Positions 26,324-35,600 of a stretch of 43,924 nt of DNA are shown in pieces; position 1 is the stretch's first letter, and each line of letters begins with the position of its first letter. The stretch lies in the NCBI GenBank assembly GCA_034933145.1, contig JAYFOA010000082.1:1-43924 (forward strand). The letters are read 5' to 3'. This DNA comes from UBA4644 sp034933145. Its GTDB lineage: Bacteria > Bacillota > Clostridia > Oscillospirales > Butyricicoccaceae. Under the pieces are notes generated by a model, which saw only the letters and a list, made by a program, of their open reading frames with translations, searched no databases and was not told where the DNA came from. The position numbers and the translations under genes were made by a program.

Positions 26324-26461
26324 AATGATTCCTCCATAACCTTTTGACTTAATACCTTCCGTTTTACGTTCATTTCTCCTCTTTGCATAAAGTCCGGCTT
26401 TCAGCAGAAAAAACCATTTAAACCCGACCACTACTCCAATTTTAGCATTTTTTGACGAAAA

Positions 26462-26497
26462 AACCCGAAACCTTACCAAATGGTAAGGTTTCGGGTT
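26462..26497 (-). terminator. Terminator of the response regulator-kinase operon
   Basis: Perfect long stem (core CCCGAAACCTTACC paired with GGTAAGGTTTCGGG) and a 4-base loop. On the minus strand it is followed by TTTTTT, 36 bases after the kinase stop at 26533. Confidence 0.9.
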
Positions 26498-26532
26498 CCA
26501 TTTTTCAGTCGGTAGCATTTATGGTTTGTCAA

Positions 26533-28329
26533 TTATTCCACAGGTAAAACCAAGGCGATTTTGGTCCCTTTGCCCGGTTCGCTTTCCACCTCGATTCTGC
26601 CATTCAGGCTGTCAACGATCCCCTTGACGACGGCAAGGCCAAGGCCCAGCCCCTCCTTTGTCCGGCTGCGGTCGGCTCGGTAAAACGGCTCGAAGATTTT
26701 TTCCATCTGCTGTCTTTCCATACCGAGCCCGTTGTCCTGTACGGTGAGATATATTTTTTGGGGCTCCACCCGGCAGGAAAGCGATACAGCGCTGCCTTTC
26801 TGACTGTATTTGAGTGCGTTGTCCAGCAGATTACCGAGCATCCGCTCAAGTTGAAGCGGATTGATCGGAAGTGATGCTTCCGGTCCTTCCCACGACGCGG
26901 AAAAAGCATATCCCGAGATTTCGCTCAATGCGGAATAGCGGCGGGCCGCCGTATCAAAGCTGTCGCGGAGGCTGGCCGGGTATGCCGGGGCGGCCTCCGC
27001 TTTCAGATTTATAAAGCTGCTGATGTTCTCTGTCATCTTTTCCAGTTCCAGCGTGGCTTCCGTGCTCATTCGGGCGCACTCCTGCCGTTCCTCCTCGGTC
27101 AGCGGGTACTTTTCAAGCATCTGGTTGTTCATTTTGATAACGGAAAGGGGAAGCTTCAGATCATGACCGATCCCGCGCAGCAGGGCGACCCGTTCATATT
27201 CATTCCTTTTTTCCTCCAACGCCTGCAGTTCCCGAAAAAAATCCTGGATGAAGACGGCAAAAAACAAAAACAGGTAGATCTCGGCGCCCAGATAGGCGGG
27301 GTAGATATAAAAGTCAAGCCCGCCGCCGCGCAGGACTCCCGCATTGATCAGAAAAGCATAGGTCACGAGCGCCGAATAGAGTGCGTTGTCCACAAAAATG
27401 ATCGCACAGTACCGCTTTTTCTTCACGCAGCCGTAAATGGAAAGTGCCAGGGCCGCAAGATAGACTATAGTTGTCAGGGCAAGGTAAAACCTGCTGGGAC
27501 CTCTGATTACGCCGTTGATTGCCGTCAAACCGGCGCCGAATGTCAGGAGAGTCGCTTTTACACCCCGGCTGATTGCTATATTGAGCAGATAGATCATGAC
27601 GGCAAGGGGCATAAACAGGTTTGCCGCGGATAAAAGGGAATTCCAGACGGCGTAATTCTGCGCGGAAAAACCAACGATCCGGGCAAGGGCCGACAGTTCA
27701 CCTGTACATACGGCTTTTATAATGGAGACTATTCCGATCAGGGTGAAGACCAGGAAGAACCGGGCACCCCGCTTTTTTATGTACAGACCTGCCGCGGCAA
27801 GTGTCATGAGCGCCATGAGAAAAAGCATCAGGGCGTTGCAGACCAATCGCGTTTCCACCCGGTCACGCATGACCCGGGCTTGCGCCAGATAGACGTTAAT
27901 GCCGGAAACGCCGGGGCCTCGGATCTGGAGAATGGTCTTTCCATTGCCATCCGAAGGATCCCCTGTGCTAAAAAGTTTATAAGCATAGCCGCTGTCGTAT
28001 TTTGCGGCATGGCTGTCTATATTCTGACTGGCGAGGACGCCGTCCAGATAGATTTCATGGGCAAACGTCAGATGATCGACGAGGACGGCATACGGTTCCG
28101 AGTCTTTTTGCAGCGTAATTGTCAGCGTCAGGCTCTGTGTGCTTTCCGGATGAAGACCGCCGACTTTATACAGCGCTTTGGCCAGGGAATCATCGGGTGC
28201 GATCTGATTTATTTCGGCGGGAATTTCATGCCGAATGCCGGCGTTTACCATGTTGAAGCACAAAAGGCATACGGCGAGGATGAGGAAAAAGGAAAAGAAC
28301 AGCACCGGTGCTTTCAGCGGCCTATTCAT
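26533..28329 (-). CDS. 7TMR-DISM-like sensor histidine kinase
   Basis: 598 residues from the ATG at 28329, which overlaps the response regulator stop by 8 bases; GGAGACGG precedes it. One N-terminal membrane helix (about 10-30), an extracellular domain of about 120 residues resembling the 7TMR-DISM extracellular sandwich, then about seven membrane helices (about 160-370). The cytoplasmic part has the H-box GIGHDLKLPLSV with His389 as phosphorylation site, N-box NLLDNALKYS, G1 DNGLGM and G2 GLGLGLAVV, so it should be an active kinase. Ligand is unknown; DISM domains usually bind carbohydrates or small metabolites. It is coupled to the response regulator and lies between two surface-protein loci. 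Confidence 0.88.
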   Translation of the reverse strand: MNRPLKAPVLFFSFFLILAVCLLCFNMVNAGIRHEIPAEINQIAPDDSLAKALYKVGGLHPESTQSLTLTITLQKDSEPYAVLVDHLTFAHEIYLDGVLASQNIDSHAAKYDSGYAYKLFSTGDPSDGNGKTILQIRGPGVSGINVYLAQARVMRDRVETRLVCNALMLFLMALMTLAAAGLYIKKRGARFFLVFTLIGIVSIIKAVCTGELSALARIVGFSAQNYAVWNSLLSAANLFMPLAVMIYLLNIAISRGVKATLLTFGAGLTAINGVIRGPSRFYLALTTIVYLAALALSIYGCVKKKRYCAIIFVDNALYSALVTYAFLINAGVLRGGGLDFYIYPAYLGAEIYLFLFFAVFIQDFFRELQALEEKRNEYERVALLRGIGHDLKLPLSVIKMNNQMLEKYPLTEEERQECARMSTEATLELEKMTENISSFINLKAEAAPAYPASLRDSFDTAARRYSALSEISGYAFSASWEGPEASLPINPLQLERMLGNLLDNALKYSQKGSAVSLSCRVEPQKIYLTVQDNGLGMERQQMEKIFEPFYRADRSRTKEGLGLGLAVVKGIVDSLNGRIEVESEPGKGTKIALVLPVE

Positions 28330-29014
28330 CTTCGCCGTCTCCGGCCACGGCCAGTTCATAGCCCCTGTTATAGATCGTTTCAATTGTGACCGTGCGGCTG
28401 CCTACATCGGTCAAATTTCTGCGAAGCCGTGCGACCGTGGTCTGCAATCGCTGGCTTTCGTCGATGCCTTCAAAGCGAAGCTCGTAGGCTTCTGCTTTAT
28501 CCAGACAGCGTGCCTCCTCATATCTTTCACAGAGGCATTTCAATAGCCGCGTTTGGCTCGGCTGGATTTGAAAGGCTTTTTCCCGACAGGAAAGCAGGTT
28601 GGTTTCTATGTTGAAAGAAATATCCCCGACGCAGTATTCTTTCCGGTTCGAAAGGATGCGTCGCCGGATTGCAAAAAGCTTATATACCAGTTCATACAGG
28701 TCAAACGGCTTGGTTATGTAATCGTCGGCACCGTTTTCATAGGCCATCCGCTTGTTTTGCGCGTCGTCCAGGGCGGTCAGCATGAGGATTCGGGCGTCGC
28801 CGCTTTCGCGGAAGCGGCGGAGGAGATCACAGCCGTTCCCGTCCGGCAGCATGATGTCCAGCAGGACGATGTGCGGCTTTTGTGCGGAAAAGAGCCGGAT
28901 AGCGTCATCGGAGTTAAAAGCGCCTGCCGCGTCATAGCCTTCCTTATTAAGCATATTGACGATGCTCTTGTTTAAAAGCGGATTGTCCTCCACGGCCAGC
29001 GCTTTGATCTTCAT
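28322..29014 (-). CDS. OmpR-type response regulator
   Basis: 230 residues from the ATG at 29014 with GGGAGGG upstream; a longer frame starting at 29047 lacks a site and overlaps the -10 box. Receiver domain 1-120 with Asp9/10-type acidic pocket (ED at 9-10), phospho-acceptor Asp53 in LLDIMLPDG, Thr80 and Lys102 in TKPF. The C-terminal part (about 125-230) is a winged helix ending in TVTIETIYNRGYEL, the usual OmpR/PhoB terminus. It is the partner of the kinase just downstream, which overlaps it. Targets are unknown; the adjacent SLH-hydrolase gene is a reasonable candidate. Confidence 0.9.
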   Translation of the reverse strand: MKIKALAVEDNPLLNKSIVNMLNKEGYDAAGAFNSDDAIRLFSAQKPHIVLLDIMLPDGNGCDLLRRFRESGDARILMLTALDDAQNKRMAYENGADDYITKPFDLYELVYKLFAIRRRILSNRKEYCVGDISFNIETNLLSCREKAFQIQPSQTRLLKCLCERYEEARCLDKAEAYELRFEGIDESQRLQTTVARLRRNLTDVGSRTVTIETIYNRGYELAVAGDGEDE

Positions 29015-29045
29015 CCGTTTCCCTCCCTGCATATGTTCTGTCGTC

Positions 29046-29075
29046 ATTATAGTTGATTTCTCGACATAAGGTCAA
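29046..29075 (-). promoter_or_regulatory. Promoter of the response regulator-kinase operon
   Basis: On the minus strand TTGACC (29075-29070), an 18-base spacer and a perfect TATAAT (29051-29046). The leader to the ATG at 29014 is about 25 bases. Confidence 0.75.
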
Positions 29076-29232
29076 TATGAAAGGGACAAACCAAGCACTG
29101 TGGAATTCCCCGAACATTTAAAGGGTTATCATGTAAAAGCCGGCGAATGATCTCCGCCGCCGATCAAAAGTTTGCGGATTTCCATCAACAAGACCGGTAT
29201 AGCGATATAGAAATATTCGGCAGACTGCCCCT

Positions 29233-29252
29233 TGTCGTGACAAATGACGACA
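29233..29252. promoter_or_regulatory. Dyad upstream of the LuxR gene promoter
   Basis: Inverted repeat TGTCGT (29233-29238) and ACGACA (29247-29252) with an 8-base centre, about 37-56 bases before the -10 box of the LuxR gene. It could be a regulator binding site. The rest of 29076-29232 shows no supported gene or structure. Confidence 0.3.
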
Positions 29253-29285
29253 CCCAAGATTCCCGTCGCCGAATGGTAAATATTG

Positions 29286-29294
29286 TGTTATAAT
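29286..29294 (+). promoter_or_regulatory. Extended -10 promoter of the LuxR-family gene
   Basis: TGTTATAAT: a perfect TATAAT (29289-29294) with the TGn extension. No -35 consensus sits at 17 bases, as is common for extended -10 promoters. The ATG at 29350 lies about 50 bases downstream of the likely start. Confidence 0.55.
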
Positions 29295-29349
29295 AGCGGT
29301 GCGGGCAGTTATGCCTATGCCGCTGAAAAACGGCAGAAGGAGGGGTTTT

Positions 29350-31818
29350 ATGCAGCGTGGTCATACGGGCGATCTGCATTATTATTCCAATCATCTTCTG
29401 CGGAAACTACGCATGATACGCACGGCATCGGCTGCGGTGATCGAAGCACCTTCCGGCTATGGAAAGACCACGGCGATACGCGATCTGTTGGCCGAAGTGC
29501 AGCAGAACACACCTGTTTACTGGTTTACGGCGACAGATGAAACGCCGGATGCGGGATTTCAACGGCTGTGCCGGGAAGTTGAAAAGATTGATAACGCGGC
29601 GGGGCAGCGGCTGATGCGGATTGGACTGCCAAATGCAGCCACGGTCGGCGAAGCCTGCGATGCACTCCGCTCCATAGAATGTCAGAATGAAACCTATCTT
29701 GTGATTGACAATTTTCACTATATGCAGGGGGTTCTTTCCTCCTCCTTCCTGAAGGCGGTACTGGAGCATGGAGGAGAAGGTCTGCATATTATAATTATCG
29801 CGCAAATGCTCACACGGGAAATGTTGTCCGCCGTTTCCGGCAGGGGAATCCTGCACATTACCGTCTCCGACCTGCGGCTGGATAGGGAGGATATTCGGCG
29901 GTACTATGCCCTCTCGGGCGTCGACCTCTCCGCTGAAAATGCCGGACAGATCGCCAGATATACCGAGGGATGGATCATTGCGGTTTATCTGCAGCTCTGC
30001 GCATACCGCATAACAGGCTCATTTTTCGATACCTCAGGTATTTACGCTTTAATGGAGCGCCTTATCTGGGATACGCTGACAGAGGCACAGCGTACCTTCC
30101 TTCTGTGTCTTTCTCCTTTTGAGACAGTTACGGTACCGCAGGCCTGCATGCTTTTCGGATTCGACACCCTTCCCGAATATGCGCAATCGGCGCTGAACAT
30201 CCCGTTTATCCATTATTCCTTTGCAGAACAACGGTATGATTTTCACGATATGCTGTCCGAAGTCTTGGTCAGAAAGCGGAAAGAGCGCGGCGGGGGCTTT
30301 GAGCGTGAATGCCTGGTAAACGCCGGAGATTATTACAGGAAAAAGGGAATGACGGAAAAGGCTCTCGCCCTCTATGTACAGGCCGAAGCATATGAACGGA
30401 TTTTCTCCCTTGATCTTTCGGACCTTCTCCTGGGGGACATCGGCGGCCTCCCATTTTCAGAACTGGCAGTACGCATCGTTCGCACCTGTCCCGGAGAAAT
30501 CAGGGACAGGCATCCGCTCTCCCTGCTTCAAATCGCATGGGCATTATTAATGGCGGGGAAGCATGCGGAGTTTGACATATTGATGGAAAAACTGCGCGAA
30601 AGGCTTGAAAAAGCGTCCACCGAAGATACGGCGCATCTGCGCGGGGAATGGTGGCTGCTCTCCGCCTGGCGGCGGCTGCCGCGGATTGATGAAATGATAG
30701 AATGCGTTCATCGGGCCGTCCCGCTCTTCGGCGATACCCGCTCGCAGGTAATTCTGCCTTCCGCCCCCTGGTGCTTTGGAGACTATTCCCAGCTGTCAGC
30801 CTTTCATACCAGGCCGGGGGAAGCCGATCGGGAGGTCGATGCACTGGCAGAATACATAGCGCTTTATTCTCCGCTGACGAACGGGCATGGAAGAGGCGCA
30901 GATGTTTTGTTCCGCGCCGAGATCGCCCATTACCGCGGTAACCTGGGGGAAGCGGAGATATTGGCGTACAAGGCCAGCTTTCTTGCTGAATCCAGTCGCC
31001 AAGGTATGATACAGCTCGGTGCGGCACTTCACCTGGCAGAAATTGCTGTCGAAAAATCTGATATGGTGAGATGGCAGCTGGCCATTGACTCCATGGAACG
31101 GGCGGCCTCTTATCCGGAACAGAGCAGCTTTGTGCTGCGCAGCGCCGTAGAGATGCTGCGTGCTCTTTTGTTCAATGAGCTTCAGCATCAGGAGCGAGTC
31201 AGCGACTGGTTGAAAAACGGGGAAACAGAGGGGCGGATTCTACCGGCAATGCGGCGGAACGCCCTGTTTATCCGGCTGTGCTATTTCATGCAGGAGGGAG
31301 AGAACTCCCGCCTTGCCGGGATGGCCGAGGCGGAACGGATGTCCCTTCGGCCTGAGCATGTGCTTGCGGATATACTGTTATCCCTGCTCGCCGCCATCGG
31401 CTATCTGTCGGCCGGCAACGCGGCCCGTGCGGAAGAACTTTCAGCGCACGCGGTGGAAATCGCGCTGCCGGATGGTTTTACCTATTTGCTCGCTGTCTAT
31501 TACTGGATGCTTCAGGGACTCCCGGAAAATCTGATCCGAGAGCGCTTTCCGGAACACCTGACCCAATTTATAGAGATAAAAGAGCGATTCATTGCCGGAT
31601 TTACCAAGCTGCATCGGGAGGTTACGGCAGGGGAGCTGCCGGACGAATTGACCGTGCGGGAGCGGGAAGTAGCGGTGCTGGCGGCATCGGGCCTGCGCAA
31701 TGGTGAGATCGCGAAAAAGCTCTTTGTATCCGAAAGCACGGTTCGTGCCCATATGCGCACCGTCTTTCAAAAGCTGGATATCGACCGTCGGGCTAAGCTT
31801 GCGGAAAAGCTGAGATAG
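29350..31818 (+). CDS. MalT-like LuxR-family (STAND) transcriptional regulator
   Basis: 822 residues; the ATG at 29350 follows AGAAGGAGGGG. The N-terminal part is a STAND-type ATPase: Walker A APSGYGKTT at residues 33-41, a Walker B-like LVIDNFHYM, and the MalT-like DLRLDREDIRRYYALSG and TEGWIIAVYLQL segments. A long helical-repeat middle region (about 330-740) follows, then a C-terminal LuxR/GerE helix-turn-helix (about 760-822; LTVREREVAVLAASG and EIAKKLFVSESTVRAH). Such large regulators are switched by an inducer bound in the helical region. The four-helix membrane protein gene begins 11 bases after its stop, so the two are cotranscribed. The inducer and targets are unknown; the giant SLH gene downstream is a candidate. 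Confidence 0.9.
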   Translation: MQRGHTGDLHYYSNHLLRKLRMIRTASAAVIEAPSGYGKTTAIRDLLAEVQQNTPVYWFTATDETPDAGFQRLCREVEKIDNAAGQRLMRIGLPNAATVGEACDALRSIECQNETYLVIDNFHYMQGVLSSSFLKAVLEHGGEGLHIIIIAQMLTREMLSAVSGRGILHITVSDLRLDREDIRRYYALSGVDLSAENAGQIARYTEGWIIAVYLQLCAYRITGSFFDTSGIYALMERLIWDTLTEAQRTFLLCLSPFETVTVPQACMLFGFDTLPEYAQSALNIPFIHYSFAEQRYDFHDMLSEVLVRKRKERGGGFERECLVNAGDYYRKKGMTEKALALYVQAEAYERIFSLDLSDLLLGDIGGLPFSELAVRIVRTCPGEIRDRHPLSLLQIAWALLMAGKHAEFDILMEKLRERLEKASTEDTAHLRGEWWLLSAWRRLPRIDEMIECVHRAVPLFGDTRSQVILPSAPWCFGDYSQLSAFHTRPGEADREVDALAEYIALYSPLTNGHGRGADVLFRAEIAHYRGNLGEAEILAYKASFLAESSRQGMIQLGAALHLAEIAVEKSDMVRWQLAIDSMERAASYPEQSSFVLRSAVEMLRALLFNELQHQERVSDWLKNGETEGRILPAMRRNALFIRLCYFMQEGENSRLAGMAEAERMSLRPEHVLADILLSLLAAIGYLSAGNAARAEELSAHAVEIALPDGFTYLLAVYYWMLQGLPENLIRERFPEHLTQFIEIKERFIAGFTKLHREVTAGELPDELTVREREVAVLAASGLRNGEIAKKLFVSESTVRAHMRTVFQKLDIDRRAKLAEKLR

Positions 31819-31829
31819 GGGGTTGCTGT

Positions 31830-32318
31830 ATGAATGATCAGGTGAAAGCCTATCTGCGCGTGGAAGTTGTTGTCTCGGCTGCATTCAACTTTTTTATCAA
31901 CGGCATGATCGCGTCGCTCATCTACCATAAGGTTGATTATGTACCTGCGGACCCTGTCAGTATCGGCGTGGATCTGCTGCTTACCTGCGTGCCTGTTTTT
32001 ATTCTGACCGCACTTTTTGACAGCGCGAGCCTGCGGCGTGCAAAAGTCACCGGTCTGTATGCTTCCGGACGTAAGCATGTTCAGGAACTGGGCAGGCTGT
32101 TCCGGTGCCCCCTGCTGTTCGGCGCGGCGGCAGGGTTGGCAGTAGCCGCTGTTCTGACAGCCCTGGCGGCACCGGTACTTTTCTTGCTGGATGTTACTAC
32201 AGTATCCTTCTGGACCTATATCGTGGCCAAGCCGGTATTCACCGCGGTTCTGGGCAGTGGCGGTACCCTGCTGATGCTGTATATCGGCATATGCGGCGGA
32301 GAAAGGTCGGAGAAATAG
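31830..32318 (+). CDS. Small membrane protein of unknown function
   Basis: 162 residues with ATAGGGGG before the ATG. About four hydrophobic helices: 12-33, 46-63, 93-118 and 123-150. A basic cytoplasmic loop (RRAKVTGLYASGRKH) lies between helices 2 and 3. I do not recognise the family. It lies 11 bases after the LuxR-family gene and is followed by a terminator at 32343-32377, so it ends that two-gene operon. MalT-like regulators in Clostridia are often followed by a small membrane protein, which may be the regulator's partner or target; this is inference. Confidence 0.75.
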   Translation: MNDQVKAYLRVEVVVSAAFNFFINGMIASLIYHKVDYVPADPVSIGVDLLLTCVPVFILTALFDSASLRRAKVTGLYASGRKHVQELGRLFRCPLLFGAAAGLAVAAVLTALAAPVLFLLDVTTVSFWTYIVAKPVFTAVLGSGGTLLMLYIGICGGERSEK

Positions 32319-32342
32319 TCCGTTTGGACGATGCGCATGGAG

Positions 32343-32377
32343 AAATCCCATCCTACAATATCTGTAGGATGGGATTT
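32343..32377 (+). terminator. Terminator after the LuxR operon
   Basis: A perfect 15-bp stem (AAATCCCATCC... paired with ...GGATGGGATTT) with a 5-base loop and T5. It lies 24 bases after the membrane protein stop and only 22 bases before the DUF2442 gene start, so it could also act as an attenuator for the downstream genes. Confidence 0.88.
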
Positions 32378-32398
32378 TTGTATTCCGGGGGTGAAAAT

Positions 32399-32653
32399 AT
32401 GAGCTTTATCAAATCTGTCGTCCCCATGAAAGATCACCGGCTGTTTATGGAAATGGAGAGCGGGAGCAATGTAATCGTGGATCTTTCTGTCAAGCTGAAT
32501 ACCATAAAATATAAGGATTTGGCGGATGAAAAGATGTTTCGGAGCGTAAAAACAGACGGCGACTATGTTATCTGGGGGGATGGGCAGATCAAAGTTACGG
32601 TCAAAGAATTGCTCGACATTGTCCTGATCGGCGAATACCCTGGGCAGAGCTGA
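32399..32653 (+). CDS. DUF2442-type small protein
   Basis: 84 residues; the ATG at 32399 follows CGGGGGTGA. The pattern VVPMKDHRLFMEMESGSNVI...FRSVKTDGDYVIWGDG matches DUF2442, a short beta-rich family usually near 80-90 residues and often beside DUF4160 or toxin-like genes. No such partner is present. A longer frame running from 32105 crosses the terminator and is rejected. The giant SLH gene starts 33 bases downstream, so it may be in the same transcript. Its job is unknown. Confidence 0.75.
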   Translation: MSFIKSVVPMKDHRLFMEMESGSNVIVDLSVKLNTIKYKDLADEKMFRSVKTDGDYVIWGDGQIKVTVKELLDIVLIGEYPGQS

Positions 32654-32686
32654 AGCGGCCCGCACTTGAAAAAAGGAGGAGATCAG

Positions 32687-35600
32687 ATGAAAAAGCGATT
32701 TATCGGGATTTTACTTGCGTTTGCCATGCTGCTCAATACCATACCGGTTACGGCGCTGGCCGCAATCAGTGATCTGATGGGAAATACGGACGCCGAAAAC
32801 AAGGAGATCCTTAGCCAGCTGTCCGGATTTACCGGCGGAAGCAGCGATGAGGCATATGCCCTGCTTAACAGCTTAGGCCTTCTGGACGAAGAGGGTAATC
32901 TGAACGTGAGCCAAAGCGTCGTGCTGGACGGGCAATACATGACGCTGGAGGAAGTTATGGCGATGCTGGAGGATCCCGGTACGGATCTAAGCCGCATCGC
33001 GGAAGTGGACGGTACGCCCGTTGCACTTGGAGACCTGCAGACCATGATCCAGATTGAACAGGAGCTTGCACGTATTCGGGATACCTATTTTTCAGATACG
33101 GCTTTTACGCAGGAGCAGCTCGTTCAGCTGGAAAGTCTGATGGGCCAGATCGAAAGTGAGGGTATCACAGCAAACCTGTTGGGCGCACAGGATACGGATC
33201 TGGTGCTCAGCATCACGCCGGATCCGGGCAATCCGACGAGCATCACATACCCGTGCTTTAATGTTACCTTGAAATACAACATCAGCCTCGCGGGCACGAT
33301 GCCTGAGAGCGGGGTCATTGGTTTTTCATGGAAGCGTGTTAAGGGGCTACTGCCCGACGGATATTGCCCGGCGACGCTGTATTTAAAGTTCGGCCCCTGG
33401 GATAAGCTCTTCATATCGGAGGGCACCTGCTTCAAGACGGACCCTGAAGATCCCAACTTCACCATCACAGACATTTCAAAATTTTCCGGCGTGCTGGAGC
33501 TTACGTTGAAGACCGGGGACCTGGCAAACACGCTGGGCTGCAATGTCAGCGGTACGCTTAACAGCTTTATCGAGTTTTATGACGCCGATGGCCTGAGTTT
33601 CTCTGCCGACGGAACCACCAAGACCGACTTGCTCACATTCCCGGTCACGGTCTCAAAGCAATACCCCTTTATAAACGGCGGCTACGAATGGATGACTTCC
33701 ATAGCGGGGGTGAGCAATTACGACAGGCCTATGACGGTTGACGCCTCGGGCTATGATGAGAAAAAGAACCCCCGCTGGAGTCTGATCGATTTAGCCGACC
33801 ACTCTATGCTTTTGAATTTTGAGTCGCTGGAGAAGACCGTCAAGGAAATATACGGAAGCCAGCCGGCGCTTTACAGGGTGGACGCCAGGCTTGGCCTTTA
33901 TGAGTCCAACATACTGCCAGAAGATCAGAGAGCCTACATGTCCGGTGCCATGCCGGTGGGGTACGACGGATACGCCATGGATATTTCGCAGCCTCTCGGG
34001 CTTGAGCGCTATTTCTGGGCCCAGATCCAGGTTCCCGATCCAGCCAACTTTTACGAGCTTAACCTGAACTCCAATCCACTTATTGGTGCCACCCCATCAG
34101 GTACCACCCAGACTCCCTATATCCGTATCTTCCCCAGTCTTGACACCCTGAATCAGGGCATCACGCAGAGCGTCTCCATCATCATGCGCGCTTCCAACGG
34201 ATACGCGCCCTATACGCTGAATACCGTCTGGCCAAAGACGGAGATCAGCAACCCGGTTTTCTCCCGAGAGCCTAACGGTGGGGGCACTGTCGTTACTTTT
34301 ACCGGTGCGGGAAAGCAGAGGACCGTTTCTTCTGCAATTTCAGTTTATGACAATACGGCTCCCTCCCTTACTTCGGTCGAAATTCCTGCTGGTACCTATA
34401 CCACCGGACAGTATGTGCCTATCCTGCTCACTTTTTCTGAGCCGGTCCTGGCCTCTCAGTTGATCTTGACTATCAATGGGAACGACGTGACGGCCACGCA
34501 GCTGAAAATGGATACCACCGGCCGCAAGGCGGCGGCGATGTACCAGGTCAGGGAGATGGATGATCCCATCCTCCATATTACGGCTGTCAAGAACCTAAAG
34601 GATCTGACGGGCCATACCACCGCGCTGGAAAACAACGGCGGTAGCGGGTGGGATTTTACGGATTCAGTGGTTCTCCGCAGCACGCTGATGAAAAATGCGG
34701 TGACCGGCGTTTCCGCGTCCCCCGCCGCCATCGAGGCAAATATGCTGGGCGACGGCGTAACGGTCACGCTGGCGCTCAATCAGGCGGAGGCGTACCGTAC
34801 CAAATACGCGGCTTATAATCAAAGTGCCGGGAAGGCCCCCTTTGCCGTCCGCATCACCAATCTGACCACCGGAGAATCCCGGACGGTGGATACCGTATTG
34901 ATTGATTCGGATGGCACAATCTCCGCGGCGGCGAAGATTACGGACCTTTCACCCGCAGCCGCGGATGTTACCTATCAGGCAGAGGTCATCGCCTACGAGG
35001 ATACTTCCGATACGACGGGCACACTGATCGAAGGCAAATCCGCCACGTTTACCGCAAAAGCCGTTATTTTCGTTGACGGGGTGACCGTGACCTATCCGAC
35101 GGGAGATCAGGCGGAGCTTTCCCTTACGGATACCTACCGACCCCGGTTGGACGTCAGCTTTACCGGAAGCCCGACCTTTACCGACGGAAGCTGGACAACC
35201 AGCAACCCCGACATTGCCACTATTGACGCAAATGGGCAGGTGATTCTGACCGGCACCGCCGTCGGAGAGGTATACTTTACCTTCACCGCCGCCAATGGCG
35301 GCCTGACCGATCCGGATACAGGGCACTTTAATTCCGGTGATTCTAAAAAATATACGGTCGTCGCTGGCGATTCTCCCGCGCTGGTGGTTCCGGCCGAGGC
35401 CAACTATATCATGGCACGGCGAAATGCCGAGGCCGAGGTGCGCTGGAGCAGTAACTCCGCTTTCTTTTCTTCCGATGACTTTGTGTTTACTGTCGAGCTC
35501 TTCCGCGGCAGTTTAACGAAAGAACAGATGGAGGGCGAGACGCCCGTATATACCGATACAGCGGAAAAGACCGCTAATCGGCTTTTGATACCGGAAAATA

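Noticed and set aside
26324..26518. N-terminal extension of the SLH-hydrolase frame
   Set aside because: It would be translated through the terminator hairpin at 26462-26497 and would bury the signal peptide 65 residues inside.
28322..29014. PhoB/PhoR identity for the two-component system near pst
   Set aside because: The regulator is generic OmpR type and the kinase has a 7TMR-DISM sensor rather than a PhoR architecture; it is also separated from pst by the SLH-hydrolase gene.
29147..29293. 48-codon open frame on the plus strand before the LuxR gene
   Set aside because: No ribosome site, unrecognised, and it overlaps the LuxR promoter -10 box.
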